Shown: positions 6,590 to 13,540 of the stretch, in pieces
Numbering within the stretch: position 1 is the stretch's first letter
Layout of the letters: every line of letters starts with the position of its first letter
The notes under the pieces: model-generated
What the model was told of the DNA's origin: nothing
Databases searched by the model: none
What the model saw: only the letters and a program-made list of their open reading frames with translations
Source: Thioploca sp.
Lineage (GTDB): Bacteria; Pseudomonadota; Gammaproteobacteria; Beggiatoales; Beggiatoaceae
NCBI GenBank assembly: GCA_011371325.1
Contig: DRQV01000111.1
Span: 1-16,153 of the forward strand
Direction of reading: 5' to 3'
DNA length: 16,153 nucleotides
Translations under genes and position numbers: made by a program

Positions 6590-7209
6590 TAATACGCCAT
6601 AATCATTTCAGTTTCTAAATTAAATAGCTCTTTGAATTTATTACCTATATCAAAACCTTGTTTACACATCTGTACAATTTCTATCAACTTATCTTTTACT
6701 TTGGTTAATAAGGTCACTGGCTGTTGCAAAATTTCTTCAGCTTTGGAAAAATCTTGTTTTGCAATATAAACATGAGCTTTTAATACAGTATTCTGTTCTT
6801 TTTCTACCTTGGTGACCCTTAACTTAGTATATTGCCCAATACCTTGATGAGTAAGATAACATAAATTAATAAAAACTTTATATTTTAAATATAAATTATT
6901 AGAAAACAAAGGTTTAGCGATATAAATTCTCTTATCCAAAGTCCGTTTAATATCTTTTATCTAAGACGGTGATAAATCTTGCCAATTACCAACTCTAGTA
7001 TAAAAACATAGCAAATCATTCAACAATGGTATAGTTTCATCATAAACTTGCAATTTACGTTCAATAACTTTCTGATTAATCCAATTAACACTTTCCAACT
7101 TTCTTACAAATCGTTCTATCCAATACGGTACAAATACTAAAATCACAATTGTAAAAACAGAAATCGCTAATTTCGCAACTTCTAAGCTATTCCATGGACT
7201 ATCAGGCAC
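6589..7209 (-). pseudogene. Membrane-anchored protein of unknown function, interrupted by an in-frame TAG
   Basis: Two reading frames, 7209-6961 and onward to 6589, are the same frame separated by one TAG at 6963-6961. Read through, they give about 206 residues: a short N-terminus (PDSPWNSLEVAKL), one membrane segment (about 13-30, ISVFTIVILVFVPYWI), a basic helix (VNWINQKVIERKLQVYDE), NDLLCFYTRVGNWQDLSPS, then the stop, then IKDIKRTLDKRIYIAKPLFS and a helical C-terminal part. I recall this LSP-x-x-x-x-x-KR-x-LDK layout from intact hypothetical proteins of about 200 residues, where no break exists. The start is a GTG at 7209 with GGGAG nine bases upstream. The codon may have been GAG or CAG. 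Downstream coding has not obviously decayed, so the lesion is recent, a sequencing error, or read through. A downstream TTG (6939) could restart translation but lacks a clear ribosome site. Confidence 0.7.
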
Positions 7210-7218
7210 AATAATTTT

Positions 7219-7223
7219 CTCCC
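7219..7223 (-). promoter_or_regulatory. Ribosome binding site for the GTG start at 7209
   Basis: GGGAG on the minus strand lies nine bases before GTG at 7209-7207, supporting GTG as the true start of the interrupted gene. Confidence 0.55.
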
Positions 7224-7318
7224 AATTTAAATATTTACTAAAGTTATGCAGGAAGCAACCTGTATATACATATGTTTGCTATTAATAGAATAATTCCAAC
7301 TGATACTCTAATTATCAA

Positions 7319-8347
7319 TTATCGTAAAATTTTCTGTTTCTGCTCGTAAGTATTTAAAGTTTGCATTACTTTGGCTGGAGTTATATCACGTAAGCATTTC
7401 AAGTGTTTTTTAGGACAAGTACGTTTATAACATGGGCTACATTTTAACTTTAATGAGATAATGTGAGCCTGATTACTTAGAGGAGGAGTCATATTTGGAC
7501 TAGAAGAGCCAAACAATGCGATTAATGGTTTATTTAAAGCAGCTGCAATGTGCATCAAACCGGAATCATTACTTATTACAGCTTTAGACATGAATAATAA
7601 ATCCACTACATCCGGTAAAGTAGTCTTACCACATAAATTAACACAGTTTTCGCCAACCACAGTTTGAATTTCTGCACCTAACAACATCTCTTTTCGAGAA
7701 CCAAAAACCCAAACTTGCCAACCTTTAGATATTTTATATTTAGCACAAGCTATATAATTTTCTATCGGCCATTGTTTAGCAGGCCCATATTCAGCTCCTG
7801 GACATAAAGCTAGTATTGGTTTGTCAGAAATATTAGTTAAACCAATTTGTTGTAAAGTTTTTTTAACTGTTCCATGATTTAAAACTGGTTTTGGTATTAC
7901 TTTAGCCGCTCTCAAATCACCTTTAGGTAAACCCAAAGCTACATATTGTGATACAGTTTTAGTAAAACTTTTTTTACGAATATCATTGAGTAAATTATAA
8001 CGCATTTCACCTAAATATCCAGTACGCTGAGGGATTTTAGCAAAAAAAGGAATCAGAGCTGCTTTCCAAGAATTAGGTAATACAATTGCTTGCTGATACT
8101 GATAAGCTTGCATTTCCAAACCTAACCGTTTTCGTTTTTGCCAATTTAGTTCGCCATGTCCAAGATCGTGATGCAATACATAACGTATTTCAGGCATTCT
8201 TTTTAATAAGCCCACACTCCAACTTGGGGTTAAAACATCAATTTTGGCATCTGGTTGTTCACGTTTGATAATTTTCAACAAACTTTGTGCCATAACCATA
8301 TCTCCAACCCATGACGGACCAATGACTAGGATATTATTTGATTGCAT
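7319..8347 (-). CDS. waaF: ADP-heptose:LPS heptosyltransferase II
   Basis: This glycosyltransferase family 9 enzyme adds the second L-glycero-D-manno-heptose to the LPS inner core on the cytoplasmic face of the inner membrane. The 342 residues match the family. Seen are the N-terminal acceptor loop ILVIGPSWVGDMVMAQSL (6-23, with the expected Asp16), the donor-binding PGAEYGPAKQWP (183-194), VFGSRKE, NDSGLMHIAAAL (260-271), GSSSPNMTPPL (280-290) and the C-terminal cysteine cluster KCSPCYKRTC...CLRDI (Cys303, 306, 311, 318). The ATG at 8347 has CAGG six bases upstream. It follows the zinc-finger gene by 21 bases in an ilvE-zf-waaF order, an arrangement I recall in other gammaproteobacteria. It shows that the organism makes a heptose-containing LPS core. 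Confidence 0.95.
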   Translation of the reverse strand: MQSNNILVIGPSWVGDMVMAQSLLKIIKREQPDAKIDVLTPSWSVGLLKRMPEIRYVLHHDLGHGELNWQKRKRLGLEMQAYQYQQAIVLPNSWKAALIPFFAKIPQRTGYLGEMRYNLLNDIRKKSFTKTVSQYVALGLPKGDLRAAKVIPKPVLNHGTVKKTLQQIGLTNISDKPILALCPGAEYGPAKQWPIENYIACAKYKISKGWQVWVFGSRKEMLLGAEIQTVVGENCVNLCGKTTLPDVVDLLFMSKAVISNDSGLMHIAAALNKPLIALFGSSSPNMTPPLSNQAHIISLKLKCSPCYKRTCPKKHLKCLRDITPAKVMQTLNTYEQKQKILR

Positions 8348-8368
8348 GGAATACCTGAAAATAGTTAT

Positions 8369-8572
8369 CTAAAGTTTTGCTTTCATCTTATATTCTGTGC
8401 CACAATACGGACATTTTACCTTACTACCAGCATTTTTCTTAAGGGGTAAAAAAATACGTGGATGGGAATTCCATAAACTCATATTTGGCATTGGGCAATG
8501 TAGTGGTAAATCATTCTCGGTAACATCTTGTTCCAATTTATCATTCGGAGTATCAGTGCCTATTTTACTCAT
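8369..8572 (-). CDS. zf-CHCC zinc-finger domain protein
   Basis: Protein of 67 residues ending in the CHCC zinc-finger domain: LPLHCPMP (Cys26), LWNSHPRIFLPL (His37) and KCPYCGTEYK (Cys54 and Cys57), which together give the Cys-His-Cys-Cys set. The N-terminal 20 residues are polar and probably disordered. The same fold occurs in the NDUFS6 accessory subunit of mitochondrial complex I, and bacterial copies sit next to ilvE and waaF in many gammaproteobacteria; their function is not established. It lies between ilvE (24-base gap) and waaF (21-base gap) and is very likely co-transcribed with them. The minus-strand ATG at 8572 is the only sensible start. A longer-looking opposite-strand frame over the same bases is not supported. 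Confidence 0.85.
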   Translation of the reverse strand: MSKIGTDTPNDKLEQDVTENDLPLHCPMPNMSLWNSHPRIFLPLKKNAGSKVKCPYCGTEYKMKAKL

Positions 8573-8596
8573 TATTAAGTTCTCTTTGGGTGGTGA

Positions 8597-9538
8597 TTAA
8601 ACAAATGTCAGCCAATCTTTATGTTCAGAATGACGACCATGTACTACATCAAAAAAACAATCTTGTAAACGTTTTGTTATTGGGCCTCTAGTTCCATAAC
8701 CAATAGTCCTATCATCTAGTTCACGAATCGGGGTAACTTCAGCGGCACTGCCGGTAAAAAATGCTTCATCAGCAATATATATTTCATCCCGAGTAATACG
8801 TTTTTCACGGATCGTAAAACCCATTTCCGCAGCCAATACAAAAATAGTGGCTCTGGAAATTCCATTGAGAGCTGAAGTTAAATCTGGCGTATAAATAATA
8901 CCATCTCGGATAATAAAAATATTTTCTCCACTACCTTCAGCAACATAACCTTCATTATCTAATAATAATGCTTCATCATAACCACAAGTCAAAGCCTCCT
9001 GCAAAGCTAACATAGAATTCATATAATTGCCATTGGCTTTAGCTTTACACATGGTAATATTCACATGGTGTCTAGTGTAAGAAGAAGTACGAATTCGTAT
9101 TCCATTTTTTATTGCATCTGGGCCTAAATAAGTTCCCCAATTCCAGGCTGCAACAATGGTATGAACTTTTAGATTATCGGCTCGTAATCCCATTCCTTCC
9201 GAACCATAAAAACACATAGGACGAATATAAGCACTAGATAAATTATTTTCTCGTACTGCGGCACAACAAACATCATTAATAGTTTGTTGGTCATAAAGAA
9301 TTTTCATACCCAAAATATGGGCTGAATCAAATAAGCGTCTAGTATGTTCTTGTAATCGAAAAATTGCTGTACCTTGTTCAGTTTGATAAGCTCGTAATCC
9401 TTCAAATACTCCCATTCCATAATGTAAAGTATGGGTTAATACGTGAACTTTAGCATCTCGCCAAGGTATCATTTTGCCATCCAACCAAATTACACCATCA
9501 CGATCTTCCATACCCATTGTTCTGTCTTTCATACCCAT
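8597..9538 (-). CDS. ilvE: Branched-chain amino acid aminotransferase
   Basis: This PLP fold-type IV transaminase converts the 2-keto acids of leucine, isoleucine and valine to the amino acids with glutamate. Seen are HYGMGVFEGLRAY (39-51), AYIRPMCFYG, the PLP lysine in CKAKANGNYMNS (Lys167), the glutamate in AEGSGENIF and the cofactor-phosphate loops NGISRATI and TGSAAEVTPIRE. A 21-base tandem duplication repeats the start region, giving MGMKDRT followed by MGMEDRDG, so either ATG at 9538 (313 residues) or 9517 (306 residues) may be used; with the latter the PLP lysine becomes residue 160 as in E. coli IlvE. It is the first gene of the ilvE-zf-waaF run and has its own candidate promoter. Complete and probably active. 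Confidence 0.95.
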   Translation of the reverse strand: MGMKDRTMGMEDRDGVIWLDGKMIPWRDAKVHVLTHTLHYGMGVFEGLRAYQTEQGTAIFRLQEHTRRLFDSAHILGMKILYDQQTINDVCCAAVRENNLSSAYIRPMCFYGSEGMGLRADNLKVHTIVAAWNWGTYLGPDAIKNGIRIRTSSYTRHHVNITMCKAKANGNYMNSMLALQEALTCGYDEALLLDNEGYVAEGSGENIFIIRDGIIYTPDLTSALNGISRATIFVLAAEMGFTIREKRITRDEIYIADEAFFTGSAAEVTPIRELDDRTIGYGTRGPITKRLQDCFFDVVHGRHSEHKDWLTFV

Positions 9539-9546
9539 TGTTCTGT
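9505..9546. repeat. 21-bp tandem duplication at the ilvE start
   Basis: Copies 9505-9525 and 9526-9546 are identical in 20 of 21 bases (difference at 9508/9529). Each copy carries an ilvE start codon (9517 and 9538) and the bases just before it, so both possible starts have the same immediate upstream context (ACAGAACA). In-frame, it adds seven residues to the protein. Confidence 0.85.
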
Positions 9547-9575
9547 CCTAAATACTTAATCTTCAGTTCAAAACT

Positions 9576-9603
9576 ATTTTACACTATTTTTAATTTAGTT
9601 CAA
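9576..9603 (-). promoter_or_regulatory. Candidate sigma-70 promoter of the ilvE operon
   Basis: On the minus strand TTGAAC (9603-9598), a 16-base spacer and TAAAAT (9581-9576). Transcription would start near 9569, about 30 bases before the first ilvE ATG, giving a short leader with no obvious attenuator. Confidence 0.5.
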
Positions 9604-9678
9604 ATTTGATCATAAATATTGTAACAATTCTTAATTAAACATCAATTATTTACTTTACTGTAATAATAATTTATCCAA

Positions 9679-10437
9679 TCATTGATGTAAAGTTCTACCA
9701 CCATCAACAATAATAATTTGGCCGGTAATATATTTTGCATCTCGTATTAAAAATAATACTGTTTTAGCAATATCTTGAGCATCTCCATGGCATTGTAGAG
9801 CAGTATTTGCAATAATTTGTTGTTTAGTAGTATGATCCATATCATTATCTGGCCACATAATTGCTCCTGGAGCTATGGCGTTAACCCTAATTTGTGGACC
9901 TAGTTCATTAGCAAGTGTTTTAGTAAGCATAATTAAACCAGCTTTTGCTATACTGTATACTGAATGTGTCTTTAATGGACGCAAAGCATGAATATCTGCT
10001 AGATTAATAATACAACCATGATTTTTTTTTAAATATGGAACTGCTGCTTGGCAGAGAAAAAATGGTGCTTTTAGATTAGTTCCCAATAATTCGTCCCAGT
10101 CAGCTTCTGTTACTTGCTCAATAGGAGTTGGATAAAAACTGGAAGCATTATTGATTAATACATCTAAACGCTCATAATTTCCTATTACTTGTTTTATCAT
10201 TTTATCAAGTTGAGTTGAATCACATATATTGCCTGATAACAACATTACCGATTCAGGGCGTTGCTTATTTAACTCGAGTTGTAAATCTTTGGCAGCAGCT
10301 TGAGAATTATGATAATGTAACGCTATTTTCATACCATTAGCATGTAATAAACGTATAATAGCAGCTCCAATACGTTTACTACTACCAGTAATTAACACTA
10401 CCTTATCAGTTAATTGTACTTCAAATAAATTATGCAT
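9679..10437 (-). CDS. folM: Pteridine reductase (FolM/PTR1-like SDR)
   Basis: This NADPH-dependent short-chain reductase of 252 residues is likely to reduce dihydromonapterin, dihydrobiopterin or dihydrofolate. The coenzyme motif is TGSSKRIGA (17-25), the arginine version (TGxxxRxG) typical of pteridine reductases. NNASSFYPTPI (96-106) follows, then the active site Asp148 ... Tyr161-x3-Lys165 (LADIHA ... YSIAKAG). Asp in place of the usual SDR serine, with 13 residues to the Tyr, is the same as in PTR1 (Asp181/Tyr194). IVDGG near the C-terminus is normal. The ATG at 10437 is the only start that keeps the coenzyme motif, because a TAA lies two codons upstream; it shares ATGCAT with the divergent methyltransferase gene. 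The neighbour pairing with a MidA-type gene is, from memory, conserved in gammaproteobacteria. The exact pterin substrate is not shown by sequence. Confidence 0.88.
   Translation of the reverse strand: MHNLFEVQLTDKVVLITGSSKRIGAAIIRLLHANGMKIALHYHNSQAAAKDLQLELNKQRPESVMLLSGNICDSTQLDKMIKQVIGNYERLDVLINNASSFYPTPIEQVTEADWDELLGTNLKAPFFLCQAAVPYLKKNHGCIINLADIHALRPLKTHSVYSIAKAGLIMLTKTLANELGPQIRVNAIAPGAIMWPDNDMDHTTKQQIIANTALQCHGDAQDIAKTVLFLIRDAKYITGQIIIVDGGRTLHQ
10432..10437. other. Shared palindromic ATGCAT containing both divergent start codons
   Basis: The plus-strand ATG (10432-10434) of the methyltransferase and the minus-strand ATG (10437-10435) of the pteridine reductase together form one 6-bp palindrome. 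There is no intergenic DNA, so each gene's promoter and ribosome site must lie inside the other gene's coding sequence. Confidence 0.85.
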
Positions 10438-11586
10438 AGTTTACCTCCACCTCATCCAGATGCTATTCTTCATAGTCAGCGTTTAACAGCAACAATTATA
10501 ACAGCTATTGAACGAGCTGGTGGGATTATTCCATTTAATGAATTTATGCAACGGGCATTATACACTCCTGGTCTTGGCTATTATAGTGCAGGAATGCGAA
10601 AATTTGGGGTCGACGGCGATTTCGTAACTGCTCCAGAAATAACACCTTTATTTGCTCAATGTATCGCTCGACAATGTCAACAAGTATTAGCGAATTTTGA
10701 ATCAGGAGTAATTTTAGAATTTGGAGCTGGATCAGGAATAATGGCAGTAGATATTCTTAAAACTTTAGAAAAATTAGATTGTTTACCGACTCATTATTTT
10801 ATTTTAGAAATTAGTTCTAATTTGCAACTACAACAAAAAGCAATGTTTGAGGCTCAAGCTCCTCAATTTTTATCATTAGTAAAATGGCTTTCAAAATTGC
10901 CTGCTGAACCCTTACAAGGAATTATATTAGCTAATGAAGTCATGGATGCTATTCCAGTACAGATATTTACTGTACAAGCAGATAATATTTCTGAATCTCA
11001 TATAACTTATGCTGATAATTCCTTTCAATGGCAAGAACAAGTAACTTCAAATGAAATATTACAACAAGCAGTAACTAAATTAGAGCTACCAGTTGGTTAT
11101 GTTTCTGAAATTAATTTGGCATTACTAGCTTGGATACAATCAATAGCTGATATTTTAGAAGCAGGTATGGTATTATTAATAGATTATGGCTTTCCAAACA
11201 AAGAGTTTTATCATCCGCAACGTAATAAAGGCACTTTAATGTGTCATTATCGGCATCATTCCCATATTGATCCATTAATTTTAGTAGGATTACAAGACAT
11301 CACTGCTCATGTTAATTTTACTGCAGTAGCTGATGCGGCAGTTAGTGCCAATTTGCATGTTGCTGGTTATACCACTCAAGCTAATTTTCTGTTGGCTTGT
11401 GGTTTGGCTGATATTTTATTTTCTTTAAATCCGGATGATAAACAAAACTATTTAAAACAAGCTCAACAAGTTAAAACCCTAATCTTACCTAGCGAAATGG
11501 GAGAGTTATTTAAAGTTATGGCTTTAACTCGGAATTTGGATATCCCATTATTAGGATTTTCTAAAGACGAACGCACTAGGCTTTAA
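10432..11586 (+). CDS. MidA/NDUFAF7-family SAM-dependent methyltransferase
   Basis: Protein of 384 residues of the MidA/NDUFAF7 (DUF185) family. Mitochondrial NDUFAF7 dimethylates an arginine of the complex I subunit NDUFS2; the bacterial substrate is unknown. Seen are the N-terminal signature FNEFMQRALYTPGLGYYSAG (35-54), KFGVDGDFVTAPEITPLF (57-74), the SAM-binding loop LEFGAGSGIMAVDIL (95-109), ILANEVMDAIPV (165-176), LLIDYGFP (about 249) and the family-specific GTLMCHYRHH ... GLQDITAHVNFT. Length is typical. The start at 10432 keeps SLPPPHPDAILHSQRL, which corresponds to the conserved N-terminus of homologues. No Shine-Dalgarno sequence is seen. It is divergent from the pteridine reductase with overlapping start codons. 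The family call is secure, the target protein is not. Confidence 0.9.
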   Translation: MHSLPPPHPDAILHSQRLTATIITAIERAGGIIPFNEFMQRALYTPGLGYYSAGMRKFGVDGDFVTAPEITPLFAQCIARQCQQVLANFESGVILEFGAGSGIMAVDILKTLEKLDCLPTHYFILEISSNLQLQQKAMFEAQAPQFLSLVKWLSKLPAEPLQGIILANEVMDAIPVQIFTVQADNISESHITYADNSFQWQEQVTSNEILQQAVTKLELPVGYVSEINLALLAWIQSIADILEAGMVLLIDYGFPNKEFYHPQRNKGTLMCHYRHHSHIDPLILVGLQDITAHVNFTAVADAAVSANLHVAGYTTQANFLLACGLADILFSLNPDDKQNYLKQAQQVKTLILPSEMGELFKVMALTRNLDIPLLGFSKDERTRL

Positions 11587-11654
11587 TCAATTTATTTAAT
11601 AATTAAACATCATCTCAATGCCGTTAAGGAAATTGATTAGTAATCCCAAAAATT

Positions 11655-11673
11655 GGGGTAACGGAATTACCCC
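11655..11673. repeat. REP-like hairpin GGGGTAA-CGGAA-TTACCCC
   Basis: A perfect 7-bp stem with a 5-base loop in the 152-bp gap before queD, followed by TATAAAT as in the hairpin at 5466-5486. A lone GATTACCC (11700-11707) 26 bases on may be a degenerate further half. No T-tract, so a terminator role for the upstream methyltransferase gene is doubtful. Confidence 0.6.
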
Positions 11674-11738
11674 TATAAATCATCATGTAGATGCAATCCG
11701 ATTACCCTTAATAGCATAATACAACTCATATTCTCAAA

Positions 11739-12104
11739 ATGGAAATCTTTAAAAAATTTAGTATTGAAGCGGCACACCGATTACCAAATGTCCCTGTTGG
11801 ACATAAATGTGGTCGTTTACATGGGCATTCCTTTCAAATAACTATACATGTATGTGGTGAAATAGAATCTAATAATGGTTGGGTTATAGATTTTGCAGAT
11901 ATTAAAACAATGTTTAAACCTCTGTATGAACAGTTAGATCATCATTATTTAAATGAAATTAACGGGTTAGAAAATCCAACTAGTGAAAATTTAGCTGCTT
12001 GGATTTGGCAACGGTTAAAACCAAATCTACCAATTTTATGCCAAATAACAATTCAAGAAACTTGTACTAGTGGTTGTATTTATAAGGGTAACGAAACTGT
12101 TTAA
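11739..12104 (+). CDS. queD: 6-carboxy-5,6,7,8-tetrahydropterin synthase
   Basis: This zinc enzyme of the PTPS/QueD family converts dihydroneopterin triphosphate to 6-carboxytetrahydropterin, the step before QueE in queuosine (7-deazaguanine) synthesis. The 121 residues carry the zinc ligands His13 (AAHRLP), His28 and His30 (CGRLHGHS), the catalytic Cys24, the DHHYLNEI segment (67-74) with the active-site His, NPTSENLA (79-86) and the pterin-binding Glu107 (QETCTSGCIY). Each lies three residues lower than in E. coli QueD. The bacterial Cys24 and the short length argue for QueD rather than eukaryote-type PTPS. The gene stands alone, convergent with rlmH at a 14-base gap; queC and queE are not in the window. 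No Shine-Dalgarno sequence is seen at the start. Confidence 0.93.
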   Translation: MEIFKKFSIEAAHRLPNVPVGHKCGRLHGHSFQITIHVCGEIESNNGWVIDFADIKTMFKPLYEQLDHHYLNEINGLENPTSENLAAWIWQRLKPNLPILCQITIQETCTSGCIYKGNETV

Positions 12105-12118
12105 CTTTAAATAAAAAA

Positions 12119-12589
12119 TCAAGTTCTATGATAAGGATGGTTATTTAACAAGCTCCAAGCTCGATATATTTGTTCAGCTATTATAATTTTAACTAGTTGA
12201 TGTGGTAAAGTTAATTTTGATAATGACCATTGTTGGGTGGCTCGTCGTTTACACGCTAATGGCAATCCTTCAGGGCCACCCACAAGCAATGCTACTTTTG
12301 AATATTCTTGTAACCAATTAGCCAATTTAGTGGATAATTGAATGCTATCCCAAATTTGGCCTCGTTCATCGAGAGCTATAACTAAAGTGTTGATTCCAAT
12401 TTTAGTTAAAATTTGTTCACCCTCAATCTGTTGCAAACGAACTAAATCAGAATTTTTAGTGCGTTTTTTTAATGGTATCTGCACTAAGTTCAACTTATAA
12501 TTAGCTGGTAAACGTTTAGCATATTCATGAAAACCAGTATCTACCCATGATGGCATTTTCTGCCCAATACAAATTAAATCAATGTGCAT
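12119..12589 (-). CDS. rlmH: 23S rRNA (pseudouridine1915-N3)-methyltransferase
   Basis: This SPOUT-class methyltransferase acts on assembled 70S ribosomes at pseudouridine 1915 in helix 69 of 23S rRNA. The 156 residues match the E. coli length of 155. Seen are LDERGQ (73-78), the SAM-knot LLVGGPEGLP (101-110), LSKLTLPHQLVK (123-134) and the near-invariant end IIAEQIYRAWSLLNNHPYHR. The ATG at 12589 has AGG seven bases upstream and a promoter with a perfect -10 box. It commonly follows nadD and rsfS, but here neither is adjacent and the gene appears monocistronic. Intact. Confidence 0.97.
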   Translation of the reverse strand: MHIDLICIGQKMPSWVDTGFHEYAKRLPANYKLNLVQIPLKKRTKNSDLVRLQQIEGEQILTKIGINTLVIALDERGQIWDSIQLSTKLANWLQEYSKVALLVGGPEGLPLACKRRATQQWSLSKLTLPHQLVKIIIAEQIYRAWSLLNNHPYHRT

Positions 12590-12625
12590 GTTTTAACCTA
12601 GGTTTTATGTAGTTTAGAAGAGCCT

Positions 12626-12653
12626 ATTATAAGAAGTATAGATTTTTGGTAAA
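12626..12653 (-). promoter_or_regulatory. Candidate sigma-70 promoter of rlmH
   Basis: On the minus strand TTTACC (12653-12648), a 16-base spacer and a perfect TATAAT (12631-12626). Start of transcription near 12619 would leave a leader of about 30 bases. Confidence 0.5.
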
Positions 12654-12845
12654 TATATAATTTTTTAAAGTCGAAAATTTAGTAATAACTGGTATTACAA
12701 AATAGAATTGATTTTTTTAGTATTAAACATATTATAATTCTTGTAATGGTACATAGAAATCTAACTTATTATGTAATATTATATAACATCGTCAACGTGT
12801 AAATCAACAAAAATTTCAATATATTATAGCGTTTTACAAAAATAC

Positions 12846-12851
12846 TATAAT
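12846..12851 (+). promoter_or_regulatory. Possible -10 box upstream of the secreted 175-residue protein
   Basis: TATAAT lies 33 bases before the ATG at 12884, with AGGA (12871-12874) as ribosome site nine bases before the ATG. No convincing -35 box is found at 16-18 bases upstream, so this is weak. The rest of the 294-base gap is very AT-rich, with only a short hairpin (GTAATA/TATTAC, 12682-12698) and the rlmH promoter. Confidence 0.3.
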
Positions 12852-12883
12852 AAATACTGTAATTTCAATTAGGAATTATAATT

Positions 12884-13411
12884 ATGCGATTATCATATAC
12901 AGCACTCATTTTAGTATGTGGCATTACTGCCACTTTTGAAGCTAATTCTACTGAGACATTTTATTTAACGGCTCAAATTAATAATGCCAATTATTTAGAT
13001 GGTTTTGAAGCAGTTAGATTTCGTAAACGTGGAGAAGATGATGCACCAGCAAGTTTATGGGAATTTGACGTATCTAGTCCTAATGATTTTTGTTATAATT
13101 CTACAGATAAAGTAGTTTTATGGCGACCTGATGCTGGAAAAAAAGGGGAAAAATTACAAATAGTTAAAGTTGATTCTGAGCAGGAATATTCTATATCATG
13201 GCCTACTAAAAGATATACTATGGCTTGGCCTTCTTCAGTATCATTGATTGATGGTGAATATCTAGTTGGAATTGGTAATGCCATCAATAAAGTAAATTTA
13301 CATCGGATACCAGTTGGAATTGATAATGTTCAGCAATGGATGGAAAAACATGGTTGTATTCAGCAAGTAGAAATGCTTAAAGAAATGAAAAATACTTCAA
13401 CTGGAATATAG
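12884..13411 (+). CDS. Secreted protein of unknown function, 175 residues
   Basis: A signal peptide (MRLSYTALILVCGITATFEA, cleavage about residue 20) leads to a mature part that looks beta-rich: LWEFDVSSPNDFCYNS, VVLWRPDAGKKGEKLQIVKV, YSISWPTKRYTMAWPSSVSLIDGEYLVGIG and INKVNLHRIPVG, then a helical tail with QQWMEKHGCIQQVEMLKEM. The central segment could be one small Ig-like or jelly-roll domain. Two mature cysteines (the FCYN and HGC positions) might pair. I do not recognise a named family; the tail (helix with a lone Cys after the last strand) seems familiar from hypothetical proteins of Thiotrichales, which is memory and not a search. AGGA nine bases before the ATG supports the start. It ends in TAG, showing that TAG is an ordinary stop in this genome. 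It is convergent with ispF. Confidence 0.65.
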   Translation: MRLSYTALILVCGITATFEANSTETFYLTAQINNANYLDGFEAVRFRKRGEDDAPASLWEFDVSSPNDFCYNSTDKVVLWRPDAGKKGEKLQIVKVDSEQEYSISWPTKRYTMAWPSSVSLIDGEYLVGIGNAINKVNLHRIPVGIDNVQQWMEKHGCIQQVEMLKEMKNTSTGI

Positions 13412-13496
13412 TAATTCTTAAGGTATTAATAAATACTATTAGAAGATAAGGATTGCATTTCCAAATTTAGTAATAATGTCACGCAGACAGTTATAA

Positions 13497-13530
13497 CTCC
13501 TCATTTCCTATAATTAGGGAAAATGAGGGG
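13497..13530. terminator. Inverted repeat between convergent genes, possible bidirectional terminator
   Basis: CTCCTCATTTCC (13497-13508) pairs with GGGAAAATGAGGGG (13517-13530) with one bulged A and one T-G pair, leaving a loop of about eight bases. It lies between the stop of the secreted protein (13411) and the stop of ispF (13541). No T-run follows on either strand, so intrinsic termination is only possible. Confidence 0.4.
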
Positions 13531-13540
13531 AATGATCGAA

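Noticed and set aside
6589..6939. A separate 116-residue gene starting at a TTG (6939)
   Set aside because: It continues in frame with the preceding reading frame apart from one TAG, and the TTG has no ribosome site, so it is treated as the second half of one interrupted gene.
7245..7262. CAGG/CCTG inverted repeat downstream of waaF as a terminator
   Set aside because: The stem is only four base pairs and no T-run follows on the minus strand.
8397..8600. 67-residue plus-strand frame opposite the zinc-finger gene
   Set aside because: The minus-strand frame carries the CHCC zinc-finger motif and fits the operon; the plus-strand one has no recognisable features.
12682..12698. GTAATA-ACTGG-TATTAC hairpin as a regulatory RNA or terminator
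   Set aside because: The 6-bp stem is too short and AT-rich to stand out from background in this composition.
13093..13287. 64-residue minus-strand frame within the secreted 175-residue gene
   Set aside because: Antisense shadow; no ribosome site or motif.
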